A stretch of 64,000 nucleotides of DNA, taken from CAVRQM01 sp963732775. Its GTDB lineage: Bacteria; Pseudomonadota; Alphaproteobacteria; Acetobacterales; Acetobacteraceae. Every line of letters starts with the position of its first letter. The stretch's first letter is position 1. Positions 1 to 8,791 of the stretch are shown one piece after another. Both the position numbers and the translations under genes were made by a program. The notes under the pieces are model-generated. The model ran no database searches and was not told the origin of the DNA. It saw only the letters and a program-made list of their open reading frames with translations. Location of the stretch: contig CAVTAR010000001.1 of assembly GCA_963732775.1 (NCBI GenBank), positions 1 to 64,000 of the forward strand, given 5' to 3'.

Positions 1-737
1 GCCGGTGTACACGACCGAGGGCGGCTGGCTGCATCTGAGGAGACGTTGGCTCTGGTCGAGGATGCGCAGCGCGCCCGGGTGTGGCGGGCTTCGGCGGCTG
101 CAAGATCAAGGTGGGGCGCGCGCCGCAGGAGGACGTGGCGCGGCTGGCCGCCGTGCGCGAGGCGGTGGGCCCGGGCTTCGAAATCATGACGGACGCCAAC
201 CAGGCGTTCGCCGTCGACGAGGCGATCCGGCGCGCCCGGCCTACGAGCCGCTGGATCTCGCCTGGTTCGAGGAGCCGCTGCCGGCCGAGGATCTGGGCGG
301 GCACGTGCGGCTGGCGGCGCGCGACCACGCTGCCGATGGCCGTCGGCGAAATCCCTGTAAGCCTCAGCCACTTCCGCGAATACCTGCAGCGCGGCGCCTG
401 CAGCGTGGTGCAGGTGGATGTGGCGCGCATCGGCGGCATCACGCCGTGGCTGAAGGTGGCGCACCTCGCCGAGGCGTTCAACGTGAAGGTGGCCCGCATT
501 TCCTGATGGAGCTGCATGTCGGCCTGGCAGCGCGGTGCCGAACGGCGCGCTGGGTGGAATACATCCCGCAGCTCGACGCGGTCACCGACCGACGCGGATG
601 ACCATCCGCGACGGCGAGCCGTGCCGCCCGATGCGCCGGGCCTCGGCATCGCCTGGGACTGGGACGCGGTCGAACGGCTGCGCGTCGATGCGACCACGCT
701 GGGTGGTGCGCTGAGATGCGGCGCATGGCGATGGTGA
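1..737 (+). pseudogene. Enolase-superfamily (mandelate racemase/sugar-acid dehydratase type) gene, 5'-truncated and frameshifted
   Basis: Pieces of one enolase-superfamily protein are spread over two forward frames. In order they give GFGGCKIKVG (the KxK base motif, about 85-115), MTDANQAF (first metal Asp, about 187), WFEEPLPAEDL (second metal ligand, about 267), MAVGEIPVS (third ligand Glu, about 339), VQVDVARIGGIT, PHFLMELH (catalytic His region, about 495) and the family's C-terminal PPDAPGLGIAWDWD (about 630). At least three frame changes are needed to join them, near 240, 330 and 490, so no full protein can be made. The 5' end lies outside the window. The next reading frame is a mutarotase remnant, which suggests an L-rhamnonate or L-fuconate dehydratase, but the substrate is inference. 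Confidence 0.8.
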
Positions 738-1052
738 CGCGACTGCCGGCCCAGAGGGTCTGTGGTGTTACCTAGACCTTGCACACGCGCGGTCTCTGGC
801 CGGCGGTGGTGGCCACCATCGCGGCGTGCGGCATCCGCAACTACAGCATCTTCCTGCGCCGGCCGGAACTGCTGCTGTTCGGGACGTGGGAGTATCACGG
901 CGCCGATTGTCGCGTCTACATGGCCCGTGATGCGCGCCGACCCCGCGACGAAGGCCTGGTGGCGGCTGACCGACCCGTGCCAGGAGCCTGTGCCGACCCA
1001 TGACGGCGACGGGCGGTGGGCGCCGATGGACGAGGTTTTCCACACCGACTGA
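725..1052 (+). pseudogene. L-rhamnose mutarotase (RhaM family) remnant
   Basis: From an ATG at 725 the frame reads QRVCGVT, then hits a TAG at 773-775, and resumes as LWPAVVATIAACGIRNYSI, LLLFGTWEYHGAD. Near 915-930 the frame changes and continues as AWWRLTDPCQEPVP and WAPMDEVFHTD, ending at TGA 1052. These are the successive landmarks of RhaM-type mutarotases (WP helix, NYSIFL strand, WW pair, EVFH tail), which interconvert the anomers of a 6-deoxy hexose. The in-frame TAG and the frameshift together make it non-functional. It directly follows the dehydratase remnant, consistent with a decaying deoxy-sugar catabolic operon. Confidence 0.8.
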
Positions 1053-1126
1053 CGGTCCGTGCGCCCGAAGCGTGTTGCCGGTCTCGCGCCCGTTGACGGG
1101 TCGAGACAAACTGGCAGATGCAGCTC

Positions 1127-3437
1127 GCCTACTCCGGCCCCCGCTACTCCGGGAATCCCCGCGAGCCGCAGCCCCTCGGCGTAGTGTTCGCGGTCGCTGG
1201 CGCGGTCGAGCGGGCTGGTGGCGAGGAAGCGGGCGATGGTGAACGACGGCTCCAGCGCCAGCAGGCGCGCGCGCACCACCGCCAGCTCGTCGTGCGAGTT
1301 GAGGTGCCCGAGGGCGGCCACATACGGCTTCAGCGCGGCGGTGAAGGCGGCGTTGATGCTGGTCACCTCGCGGCCGATCTCGACCGCGGCGAGGTGGTCG
1401 CGTTTCAGCAGGGCGACGATGATGCGCGCGGTGTCGAAGAAGAACGCCTGCGGGTCGAGCGGCGAGAGCTTCTTGTAACGCGCGATCCGCCGCTCCGCCT
1501 CCTCCAGCTCGCCCATGTAGGCATAGGCGACGCCGGACAGGTTCCACGCCATGGCGAGGTTGGGGTTCAGCGTCAGCGCCCGCTCGTGCAGCGCGATCGC
1601 CTCGCGCAGCCGGCGGTGCAGGAAGGCGCGGACGTGCCCGGCGATGGTCAGCGCCTTGGCGTCCTGCGGGTCGAGCGTGATCGCGCGCTCGGCCAGCCGC
1701 CCGGCCTCGGCCATGCCGCCCTCGGGGTCCTGCGCCCAGGCTTGCCCCACCAGGAACACGTGCCAGTAGGCATACCAGGCATGGCTCGCCGCCTAGTCCG
1801 GCTCCAGCGCGATGGCCTGGCGCAGCAGCTCGCCGGCCTGCATGAACAGCGGCCGCTCCAGCCGCCCCAGCAGCGAGATGGCGCGCAGCAGCAGGTCGTA
1901 GGCCGACGGGTCGGCGAGCGGCCGGGCGGAGACGCGCTGCGCCTCGATCAGCAGGATCTCCGGGTCGATCTGGGCGACCACCTCGGCGGCGATCTCGTCC
2001 TGCAAGGTCAGCAGGTCGTCGGCGGCGCGGTCGAAGCGCCGCGGACCAGACCACCTGGTTGCCGCCGCGCAGGTCGAGCAGGCGCAGCGAGACGCGCAGC
2101 CGGGGCCGGCGCGCTGCACCGCCCCGTCGAGCAGGAAGTCGAGCCCGAAGGCGCGGCGGATCGCGCTCTCGTCGCGGGTCTGGGTCGAGAAGCGGGCGAG
2201 CGAGCTCGACGAGACCAGGAACATCCAGCGGAACCGCGCCAGCGCCGCGGTGATCTCGTCGGCCAGCCCGGTCGAGAGGTGCGCCTCCATCTCGGTGGTG
2301 CCGACCAGCTGCAGCGGCATCACGCCGACGCGGGCGCCGCCGCGCGGCCCGGGCGAGCGCCCCGGCTCGCGCGCCTCACCCCGCGCCTCACCCCGGGCCT
2401 CGCCGCGCCCCGGGTCGACGCGCGGGTCGGCGCGCGGATCGGCGCGCGGGTCGAGCCGGGCCGGCCCGCCCTGCGCCGGCCCGCCCTGCACCGAATCGTC
2501 GAGCTCGTCGAGGCCGCGCGGCAGGATGCGCCCCAGTGGCCGGCCCGGCGGGCGGGTCGGCGCGCGGGCGAACATCGCGCCGCTGGCGGGCGGCGCGGCG
2601 GCCGGCTCGCCTGCCGCCGGCTTGGACTGCGCGACGCTGCGGATCTCGACCAGCAGCCGCTGCGTCTCGGCCGAGGGCTGGGCGTCCAGCAGTTCGGCCA
2701 GCACCGCGCGGCAGCGCTCGAAGGCCTGGATCGCCATGCCGCGCTCGCCGCGCGCGAGGTAGGCGCGCATCAGCGCCCGCCAGGCGCCCTCGTGCGCGCG
2801 GTCGATGCGCAGGAGTTGCTGGGCGGCGGTGATCATCGCCTCCGGCTCGGTCTGGTCGCGCAGCAGCAGGTCGGCGAGCGTGCGCGCCCGGTCGCCGAGC
2901 CGCTCGCGCTCGCCGGCCAGCCAGCCGTCGAAGGCGGGGTCGACGCCGTCGAGACCCTCCAGCAGCTCGCCGTCGAACAGCGCCGAGTGCCGCCGGCTTG
3001 GCCGGGCTCGCGCGCAGCACCTCGTCGACGTCGACCCAGACCGTGCCGGGGCGCAGCGAGAGGTGGTCGCGGGTGATCGACAGCACCTGCGCGCCCAGCG
3101 GGTCGAGCGCGTCGAGCAGGCGGTGGATCTCCTGGCGCAGCGAGGCGCGTGCCTGCTCCTCGGGCCGCCGGCTCCACAGCATTTCGGCGAGCCGCCCGCG
3201 CAGCACCGGGCGGGGCGTGGACAGCGCGATGACCGCCAGCAATGCCCGGGTCTTGCGGCCGGTCGGCAGGATGCTCTCGCTGGTGAGCGTCCAGGCTTCC
3301 ATCTGGCCGATCAGGCGCAGCCGGACGACGACCGGTCCGATCGCCGAACCGCTGGACTGGCCGGAGGAGGTCTGCAGGGCACTCATCTTCGGGGGGCCAT
3401 GCGCGGCCGACACCTCATGCATCATGTCTTCAACCAT
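1127..3437 (-). pseudogene. BTAD/SARP-like transcriptional activator with TolB-like and TPR domains, broken
   Basis: The N-terminus (from 3437, or an inner ATG near 3387) is a winged-helix DNA-binding domain (LIGQMEAWTL, GRKTRALLAVIAL, WVDVDEVLRA). After a frameshift near 2985 it continues into a bacterial transcriptional activation domain (ALFDGELLEGLDG, GMAIQAFERCRAVLAE), a low-complexity linker with DPRAD and GEAR repeats (about 2350-2460), a TolB/FlgO-like segment (GLADEITAALARFRWMFLVS) and a TPR tail (DPQDAKALTIAGHVRAF). Two more indels near 2105 and 2045 garble about 20 residues. A TAG at about 1795 replaces what is probably a Tyr codon in a ...DPDYAA... context. The tail reaches about 1127. 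A nonsense change plus several indels argue for a real pseudogene. Confidence 0.75.
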
Positions 3438-3460
3438 TCGCCGAGGTCGCCAAGCCGCGG

Positions 3461-3505
3461 CAGTCGGGGCAGTCGGGGCAGTCGCGGGCAGTCAAGGCAG
3501 TCACG
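3461..3505. repeat. Short tandem repeat, 9-bp unit cagtcgggg
   Basis: Two exact copies of cagtcgggg (3461-3478) are followed by three decayed copies (cagtcgcgg, gcagtcaagg, cagtcacg). The array lies between the broken activator and the broken gshA gene. It encodes nothing that I recognise and looks like slippage DNA. Confidence 0.7.
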
Positions 3506-3541
3506 CAGCCGCGGCAGCGTCGCCGCGCCGTTACCACCGTG

Positions 3542-4906
3542 TCATATACCGGCCTCGGAAAAAATCGATGTGACATCGCCGCGCCAAACACCGTGAAATC
3601 GCGCAAGCCACGCCTGCGACTGCGTCGGCCCGCCTTCGCCGATGGCTTCGAGCACCTCCAGGTAGCCTGTCTCGTCGCGTCCCTGTGCATCGAGCCTGCC
3701 GCGCGCCCGCAGCCCGTCGCGGGCCAGCCCCACCACCTCGCGCGCGAGGTCGCGCAGCGTGCCGCCCCGCCCAGGCGACCTCGAGCCCGCGCCGCGGCAC
3801 CGCCGCCGCGCAACGCCCGCCAGTCCGCCCAGGGATGCCGCCGCACCAGCGCGTCGGCGGCGTGCAGCGCGGCCTCGTCATAGAGCAGGCCGACCCACAG
3901 CGCCGATTGCGCCAGCATCATCGCCGGGCTGCCGGCATCCGCGCCGCGCATCTCCAGGAACCGCTTCACCCGCACCTCGGTGAAGGCGGTGGTCATGTGG
4001 TCGGCGAAGTCGCCGATGGTCGCCGGGCCGATGCCGGCCGGCACGCTCCGGCCCGCCATGAAGTCGCGGAAACTGTGCCCGGCCATGTCGATGTACGTGC
4101 CATGCCGCACGACGAAGTACATCGGCACATCGATCATCCACTCGACGTAGCGCTCGAAGCCGAAATCCTCGTCGAAGAACGCGGGCGGCATCCCGGAACG
4201 CAGCGTCGTCGGTGTCGGCCCAGACATGCGCGCGATACGACTGGAAGCCGTTCGGCCGGCCCTCGGTGAACGGCGAGTTCGCGAACAGCGCGGTCGCCAG
4301 CGGCTGCAAGGCGAGCGACACCCGCAGCTTGCGCGCCATGTCGGCCTCGCTCGCATAGTCGAGGTTGACCTGCACCGTGCAGGTCCGGGTCATCATGTCG
4401 AGCCCGCGCGTGCCGACCGTGGGCATGTAGCGGCGCATGATCGCATAGCGGCGCTTCGGCATCCACGGCATCTGATCGCGGCGCATCGTGGGATGGAAGC
4501 CGAGCGGCGCGAAGCCGAGGCCGAGCGGGGCGGCGGCGGCGCGCACCTGCGCGAAATGGGCCGCGATCTCGTCGCGCGTCTCGTGCAGCGTCGCCAGCGT
4601 GCCGCCGGACAGCTCGAGCTGCCCGGCCGGCTCCAGCGACACCGAGGCGCGGCCGCGCGACAGGCCGATCGGGTTGCCGTCGTCCAGGATCGGCGCCCAG
4701 CCGTCGCCGGCCATCGCCTCCAGCAGCGCGCGGATGCCGCCCGGCTGGTACGGCGGCGGGCGCAGGTCGTCGCGGCGGAAGCCGAACTTCTCGTGCTCGG
4801 TGCCGATGCTGAACTGCTCGCGCGGCTTGCCGCCCTGCGCGATGTGGTCGGCCAACTGGCGCGCCGATCGCACCGGCGTCGCGTCGGCATCTCCGGGGTT
4901 GGACAT
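3542..4906 (-). pseudogene. gshA: Glutamate-cysteine ligase (gshA) with two frameshifts
   Basis: This is the first enzyme of glutathione synthesis. The start ATG at 4906 opens MSNPGDADATPVRSARQLAD, followed by FSIGTEHEKFGFRRDDL (ATP-grasp-like GCS2 signature), LELSGGTLATLHETRDE, MRRYMPTVGTRGLDMM and TEGRPNGFQSYRAHVWADTD. Near 4207 the frame shifts and the homology continues as PPAFFDEDFGFERYVEWMID, RHGTYIDMAGHSFRDFM and MTTAFTEVRVKRFLEMRGAD. A second shift near 3790 leads to MVGLARDGLRARGRLD and ends at 3542. Joined, it would give the normal length of about 455 aa, with no nonsense substitution. Because gloB and a glutathione transferase are intact nearby, two indel errors in the consensus are as likely as real loss. 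Confidence 0.85.
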
Positions 4907-5121
4907 CGGCTCAGGGTTCCTCGGCGGGCTCAGGGGTCGGGCGCGCCCGCGACCGGACGAGCCCGGCCGTGGCGGGGGTCTGCACCCGACGGAGGCGCGG
5001 GCCGGATGACGCGGCCACACCAAGCGGAGTGCGGCGTGAGCCGTCAAGTTCCCGCGCCGCCGGGCGGCACGGGCCAGGCGCTGCGATTGACGCGGCAGCG
5101 AGGAACCCCACAGGTGCGGCG

Positions 5122-6021
5122 ATGCCCGCGCACACCGACATCCGCGCCGAGGGCTGGGTCGCCCGGCTGCCAGGCGCGGTCCGCCCCTACGTGCTGCTGG
5201 CCCGGCTCGACCGGCCAATCGGCGCCTGGCTGCTGTTCCTGCCCGGCCTGTGGTCCATCCTGCTGGCCCGCGTGCCGCCCTGGCCGACGCTGCGGCTGGC
5301 GCTGCTGTTCGGCCTCGGCGCGGTGCTGATGCGCGCCGCCGGCTGCGTGGTCAACGACATGTGGGACCGCGAAATGGACCGGCGCGTGGCCCGCACGGCG
5401 GCGCGGCCGCTGGCCTCGGGCGCGCTCGGGATGCGCCAGGCCGGCGCGTTCCTGCTGGGTCTGCTGGTCCTCAGCCTGGGCATCCTGCTGCAACTGCCGC
5501 CGGCGGCGCAGGCCATCGGCGGTGCCTCGCTGATGCTGGTCGCCCTCTACCCGGCGGCCAAGCGGGTGACGTGGTGGCCGCAGCTCGTGCTCGGCGCGAC
5601 CTTTGGCTGGGGGGCGCTGCTCGGCTTGCCCGCCGCGACCGGGCGGCTGGACTGGACGATGGCCTGGCTCTACGGCGTGGCGATCGCCTGGATCCTCGGC
5701 TACGACACGGTCTACGCCCACCAGGACCGCGAGGACGACGCGATGATCGGCGTGCGCAGCACCGCGCGCCTGTTCGCCGAGCGCACCGCGCCGTTCCTGG
5801 CCGCCTGCTACGCGGCGAGCCTCGCGCTGCTGGCCGGCGCGGGCTGGTCGGCGGGGCTGGGCTGGCCGTTCCTGGTCGCCCTGGCCGTCCCGGCCGCGCT
5901 GCTGGCGCGACAGGTCCGGCGGCTCGACATCGACGACCCGGCGCTGTGCCTGGCCCTGTTCCGGTCGAACCGCGAGGTCGGGCTCGCGGTGGCCGCCGCG
6001 ATCCTGCTCGGCCGCCTGTGA
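5122..6021 (+). CDS. ubiA: 4-hydroxybenzoate polyprenyltransferase
   Basis: UbiA is an integral inner-membrane enzyme that joins the polyprenyl chain to 4-hydroxybenzoate in ubiquinone synthesis. The 299-aa protein has the family's usual length. It shows the first Asp-rich motif NDMWDREMDRRVA (about residues 78-90) with the following TAARPLASG, and the second motif DTVYAHQDREDD (about 194-205), which bind Mg-diphosphate. About eight hydrophobic helices surround them. The ATG at 5122 is chosen because family members begin shortly before the RPYVLLARLDRPIGAWLL segment. Its TGA overlaps the GTG of the next gene. The nearby NDH-2 and succinate dehydrogenase are users of the quinone. Confidence 0.95.
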   Translation: MPAHTDIRAEGWVARLPGAVRPYVLLARLDRPIGAWLLFLPGLWSILLARVPPWPTLRLALLFGLGAVLMRAAGCVVNDMWDREMDRRVARTAARPLASGALGMRQAGAFLLGLLVLSLGILLQLPPAAQAIGGASLMLVALYPAAKRVTWWPQLVLGATFGWGALLGLPAATGRLDWTMAWLYGVAIAWILGYDTVYAHQDREDDAMIGVRSTARLFAERTAPFLAACYAASLALLAGAGWSAGLGWPFLVALAVPAALLARQVRRLDIDDPALCLALFRSNREVGLAVAAAILLGRL

Positions 6022-6737
6022 CCGGCGACCCGGCCGCGTTCATCCGCGCCCACACCCTCGTCGCGGGCCCGCCGCTGGTGCCGGAGATCGCGCTGCATCT
6101 GGCCAGCGAGATCACGCCGATCTGGCAGGCGACCGAGGCCTGGTTGTCGCGCGAAGGCATCGAGCCGCCGTTCTGGGCCTTCGCCTGGCCCGGCAGCATC
6201 GCGCTCGCGCGGCAAGTCCTCGACCACCCGGCGGCGGTCGCCGGGCGCCGGGTGCTGGACTTCGCGGCCGGCTGCGGGCTCGCCGCCATCGCCTGCGCGC
6301 GGGCCGGGGCCGCCTCGGTCGAGGCGGCCGAGATCGACCCGCTGGCCGACGCCGCGATCCGCCTCAACGCGGCGCTGAACGGTGTCGCGATCGCGACCAG
6401 CGCCCGCGACGTGGTGGGCGAGGCCTGCCGCTGGGACCTGATCCTGTGCGGCGACGTCTGCTACGCGGCGCCGATGACCCGCCACGTGCTGCCCTGGCTG
6501 CGGCGCATGGCGGCCGAGGCCGAGGTGTGGCTCGCCGACCCCGGCCGCGCCTACGTGCCCCGCGAGGGTACGACGCCGCTCGGCCGCACGCTGGTGCCGA
6601 CCACCCTGGAATTGGAGGACCGGACGGAGCGGGCGGTCGTCACCCTGCGCCTGCTGCCAGGGACGGCTCGGCCAGCGGCGGCGCGGGCAGTGGAGACTCG
6701 GGGCGCGGGTCCATCGTGCGGTCGTCCGGGCGGGTGA
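6018..6737 (+). CDS. Class I SAM-dependent methyltransferase (ETFB-lysine/Nnt1-like)
   Basis: The 239-aa protein starts at a GTG that overlaps the ubiA stop by four bases, so the two are probably translated together. VLDFAAGCGLAAIACARAGA (about residues 74-93) is the SAM-binding motif I, AAEIDPLADAAIRLNAALNG holds the acidic residue of motif II, and WDLILCGDVCYAAPMT is motif post-I/IV. The N-terminal PPFWAFAWPGSIALAR is typical of the protein-lysine methyltransferase group that includes ETFB methyltransferase, but the real substrate cannot be read from sequence. The last 98 bp overlap the 3' end of ndh on the other strand, so the Pro/Ala-rich tail after about residue 215 may be a recent extension. 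Confidence 0.8.
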   Translation: MTGDPAAFIRAHTLVAGPPLVPEIALHLASEITPIWQATEAWLSREGIEPPFWAFAWPGSIALARQVLDHPAAVAGRRVLDFAAGCGLAAIACARAGAASVEAAEIDPLADAAIRLNAALNGVAIATSARDVVGEACRWDLILCGDVCYAAPMTRHVLPWLRRMAAEAEVWLADPGRAYVPREGTTPLGRTLVPTTLELEDRTERAVVTLRLLPGTARPAAARAVETRGAGPSCGRPGG

Positions 6738-7968
6738 CGACGCGGGCGCTGCGCTGGAACGTCACGTAGTTCCAGAACCACTTGATCGTCACCACCACCC
6801 GGTCGCGCAGCGTCACCAGGAAGAAGATGTGCACCACGCTCCAGAACAGCCAGCCGGCGAACCCGGTCAGCTGCAGCCGCCCGACCCGCACCACCGCGGC
6901 CTTGCGCCCGATGGTGGCAAGCTCGCCCTCGTCGCGGTAGCGGAAGGGCGCCGCCACCCCGAGCCCGCGCGCCCGCGCCGCCAGCACCCGGCCGACGTAG
7001 CGGCCCATCTGCTTGGCCGACGGGGCCACCCCCGGCACCGGCTTGCCGTTGTCCTGCAGCACGAAGGCGGTGTCGCCGATCGCGAACACATCCCGCTGGC
7101 CTGGCACGGACAGGTCGGGCGCGACCTTCACCCGCCCGGCGCGGTCGGCCGCCACGCCCAGCCACGCCGCCGCCGGCGAGGCGCGCACCCCGGCCGCCCA
7201 GACCAGCGTCGCAGCCTCGATGCGGCCCTTCGAGGTGTCGACCCCGCCGGCGTCGCAGCCGGTGACGGCGGTATCGAGCCGCACCTCCACGCCCATTCGC
7301 TTCAACGCGGCGAGCGCGTAGGCGGACAGGTCCTCGGGCAGGCTCGGGATCAGCCGCGGGCCCGCCTCCACCAGCACCACGCGCGCCATCGCCGGGTCGA
7401 TCGCGCGGAAATCGTGGCGCAGCGTGTCGCGCGCCACCTCGGCGATGGCGCCGGCCATCTCGACCCCCGTGGGGCCGCCGCCCACCACGACGAACCCCAG
7501 CAGGTCCGCCTGCTCGGCCTTGTCGCGGGCCAGCTCGGCACGCTCGAAGGCCAGCAGCAGCCGCTGGCGGATGGCGGCCGCGTCGGCGATGCGCTTGAGC
7601 GCGGGGGCGAAGGGCTCCCACTCGTCGTGGCCGAAATAGGAGTGCGTCGAGCCGGTGGCGAGCACCAGCCAGTCGTACGCGAACTGGCCGCGATCGGTGA
7701 CGACCCGCCGGTGGGCGGTGTCGACGCCCGTGACTTCGGCCATGACGACGCGGGCGTTGGCCTGGCCGCGCAACATGCTGCGCACCGGCCAGGCCACGTC
7801 CGGCGCGGCCAGTGCTGCGGTGGCGACCTGGTAGAGCAGCGGCTGGAAGGTGTGGTGGTTCTCGCGGTCGATCACGGTGATTGCGACCGCCGCGTGGCGC
7901 AGTGCGCGCACCACCTCGAGCCCGCCGAAGCCCGCGCCCACCACCACCACGTTCCGAGCCTCGGCCAT
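6640..7968 (-). CDS. ndh: Type II NADH:quinone oxidoreductase (NDH-2)
   Basis: This single-subunit, non-proton-pumping NADH dehydrogenase passes electrons to ubiquinone at the inner face of the membrane. VVVVGAGFGGLEVVRAL at the N-terminus is the FAD dinucleotide fold, FVVVGGGPTGVEMAGAI (about 160) binds NADH, and VFAIGDTAFVLQDNGKPVPG (about 290-310) is the C-terminal FAD site with the AxxQxA-like quinone region PSAKQMGRYVG. The aromatic stretch LTGFAGWLFWSVVHIFFLV near 380 is the usual membrane-anchoring helix. At 442 aa it is family-sized. ATG at 7968 has AAGGGGA upstream. It is convergent with, and overlaps, the methyltransferase gene. Confidence 0.93.
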   Translation of the reverse strand: MAEARNVVVVGAGFGGLEVVRALRHAAVAITVIDRENHHTFQPLLYQVATAALAAPDVAWPVRSMLRGQANARVVMAEVTGVDTAHRRVVTDRGQFAYDWLVLATGSTHSYFGHDEWEPFAPALKRIADAAAIRQRLLLAFERAELARDKAEQADLLGFVVVGGGPTGVEMAGAIAEVARDTLRHDFRAIDPAMARVVLVEAGPRLIPSLPEDLSAYALAALKRMGVEVRLDTAVTGCDAGGVDTSKGRIEAATLVWAAGVRASPAAAWLGVAADRAGRVKVAPDLSVPGQRDVFAIGDTAFVLQDNGKPVPGVAPSAKQMGRYVGRVLAARARGLGVAAPFRYRDEGELATIGRKAAVVRVGRLQLTGFAGWLFWSVVHIFFLVTLRDRVVVTIKWFWNYVTFQRSARVVTRPDDRTMDPRPESPLPAPPLAEPSLAAGAG

Positions 7969-7996
7969 CGGCGATCCCCTTGCTGCTACGGCGATC

Positions 7997-8653
7997 CTAC
8001 TCCCGTCGCAGCAGCCGATCGTTGATGAAACTCGACAGCCCGCTCGCCTGGAAGCGTTGCCGCAGCCCGGCCTCGTCATAGTCCTGGTCCACCCAGCGCA
8101 GGAACGGGATGCACCCCTCGGCCACCGCCGCGTAGTGAATGAAGAAGGCGTCCAGGATGCCGGTGCGGCTGCGGCTGAAATGACCGTAGCGCCAGGACAG
8201 GTGGCGCAGCGCCTCGGTGGTGGTGCCGCCCTCGAACATGATGGCCAGGCCGGCGGCGAGGCCGGCGCGGTCCGCTCCCGACTTGCAGTGCATCAGCGCC
8301 GGGAAGGCCAGCGTGCGGTACAGTTCGGCGAAGCGCAGGATGCGGTCGCGGTGCGGCGCGCCCCGGCTCTCAAACGCCATGTCGACATGGACCAGCCCGA
8401 GCTTTCGCGCCGCCTCGCGGGAGAGCGCGTCCGAGCCGCAGCGCCGGTGGCCGCGCAGATTGACCAGCGTGCGCAGCCCGAGGCGGCGCTGGTAGCGGGC
8501 GAGGCGGCCGGGGGTGGGGTGGTTGGCGCGGTACAGCTTGCCGGGGACGACCGTGGCGAGATTGTCCCAAACGGTGCGGAAGATCGCGTGGTCCACCAGC
8601 AGGCTGTCGCGCCAGGCGGCGGCGCGGGCGGTGGCGAGGTCGGCGGCGAACAT
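7997..8653 (-). CDS. Dual-specificity/tyrosine phosphatase family protein
   Basis: The 218-aa protein carries the Cys-phosphatase P-loop HCKSGADRAG (HCxxGxxR, about residue 122), with a preceding strand LVNLRGHRRCG that fits the general-acid region of bacterial tyrosine phosphatases. FRTVWDNLATVVPGKLYRAN near the N-terminus is the conserved entry to this group (related to alphaproteobacterial DUF442/PTP-like proteins). It is cytosolic, with no signal peptide. I place the start at ATG 8653 (MFAADLATA), because the alternative upstream start falls in the palindromic repeat. The substrate, a phosphoprotein or a phosphoinositide-like molecule, is unknown. Confidence 0.8.
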   Translation of the reverse strand: MFAADLATARAAAWRDSLLVDHAIFRTVWDNLATVVPGKLYRANHPTPGRLARYQRRLGLRTLVNLRGHRRCGSDALSREAARKLGLVHVDMAFESRGAPHRDRILRFAELYRTLAFPALMHCKSGADRAGLAAGLAIMFEGGTTTEALRHLSWRYGHFSRSRTGILDAFFIHYAAVAEGCIPFLRWVDQDYDEAGLRQRFQASGLSSFINDRLLRRE

Positions 8654-8680
8654 GCGATGCGGCCTGTGCGGGCCTACCCC

Positions 8681-8771
8681 CACCCGGCTCTTCGGGCCAC
8701 CCTCCCCACAAGGGGGAGGGAGAACGCCTTTCCCTCCCCCTTGTGGGGAGGGTGGCGCGAAGCGCCGGGTG
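8681..8771. repeat. Long intergenic palindrome with perfect 26-bp arms
   Basis: The left arm 8696-8721 and right arm 8731-8756 are exact reverse complements over 26 bp, around a 9-nt loop. Outside them 8681-8695 and 8757-8771 pair with about one mismatch, so about 41 bp can fold back on each side. The element sits between the phosphatase start and the sdhB stop. It looks like the dispersed GC-rich intergenic palindromes common in alphaproteobacteria, and may also end sdh transcription. No target-site duplication is visible. Confidence 0.85.
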
Positions 8772-8791
8772 GGGTGCGGTCCGCCAAAACC

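Noticed and set aside
1118..3076. A 652-codon open frame on the plus strand
   Set aside because: It is the complement of the BTAD/TPR regulator. Its translation is Arg/Gly/Gln-rich with no domain, as expected for a shadow in GC-rich DNA.
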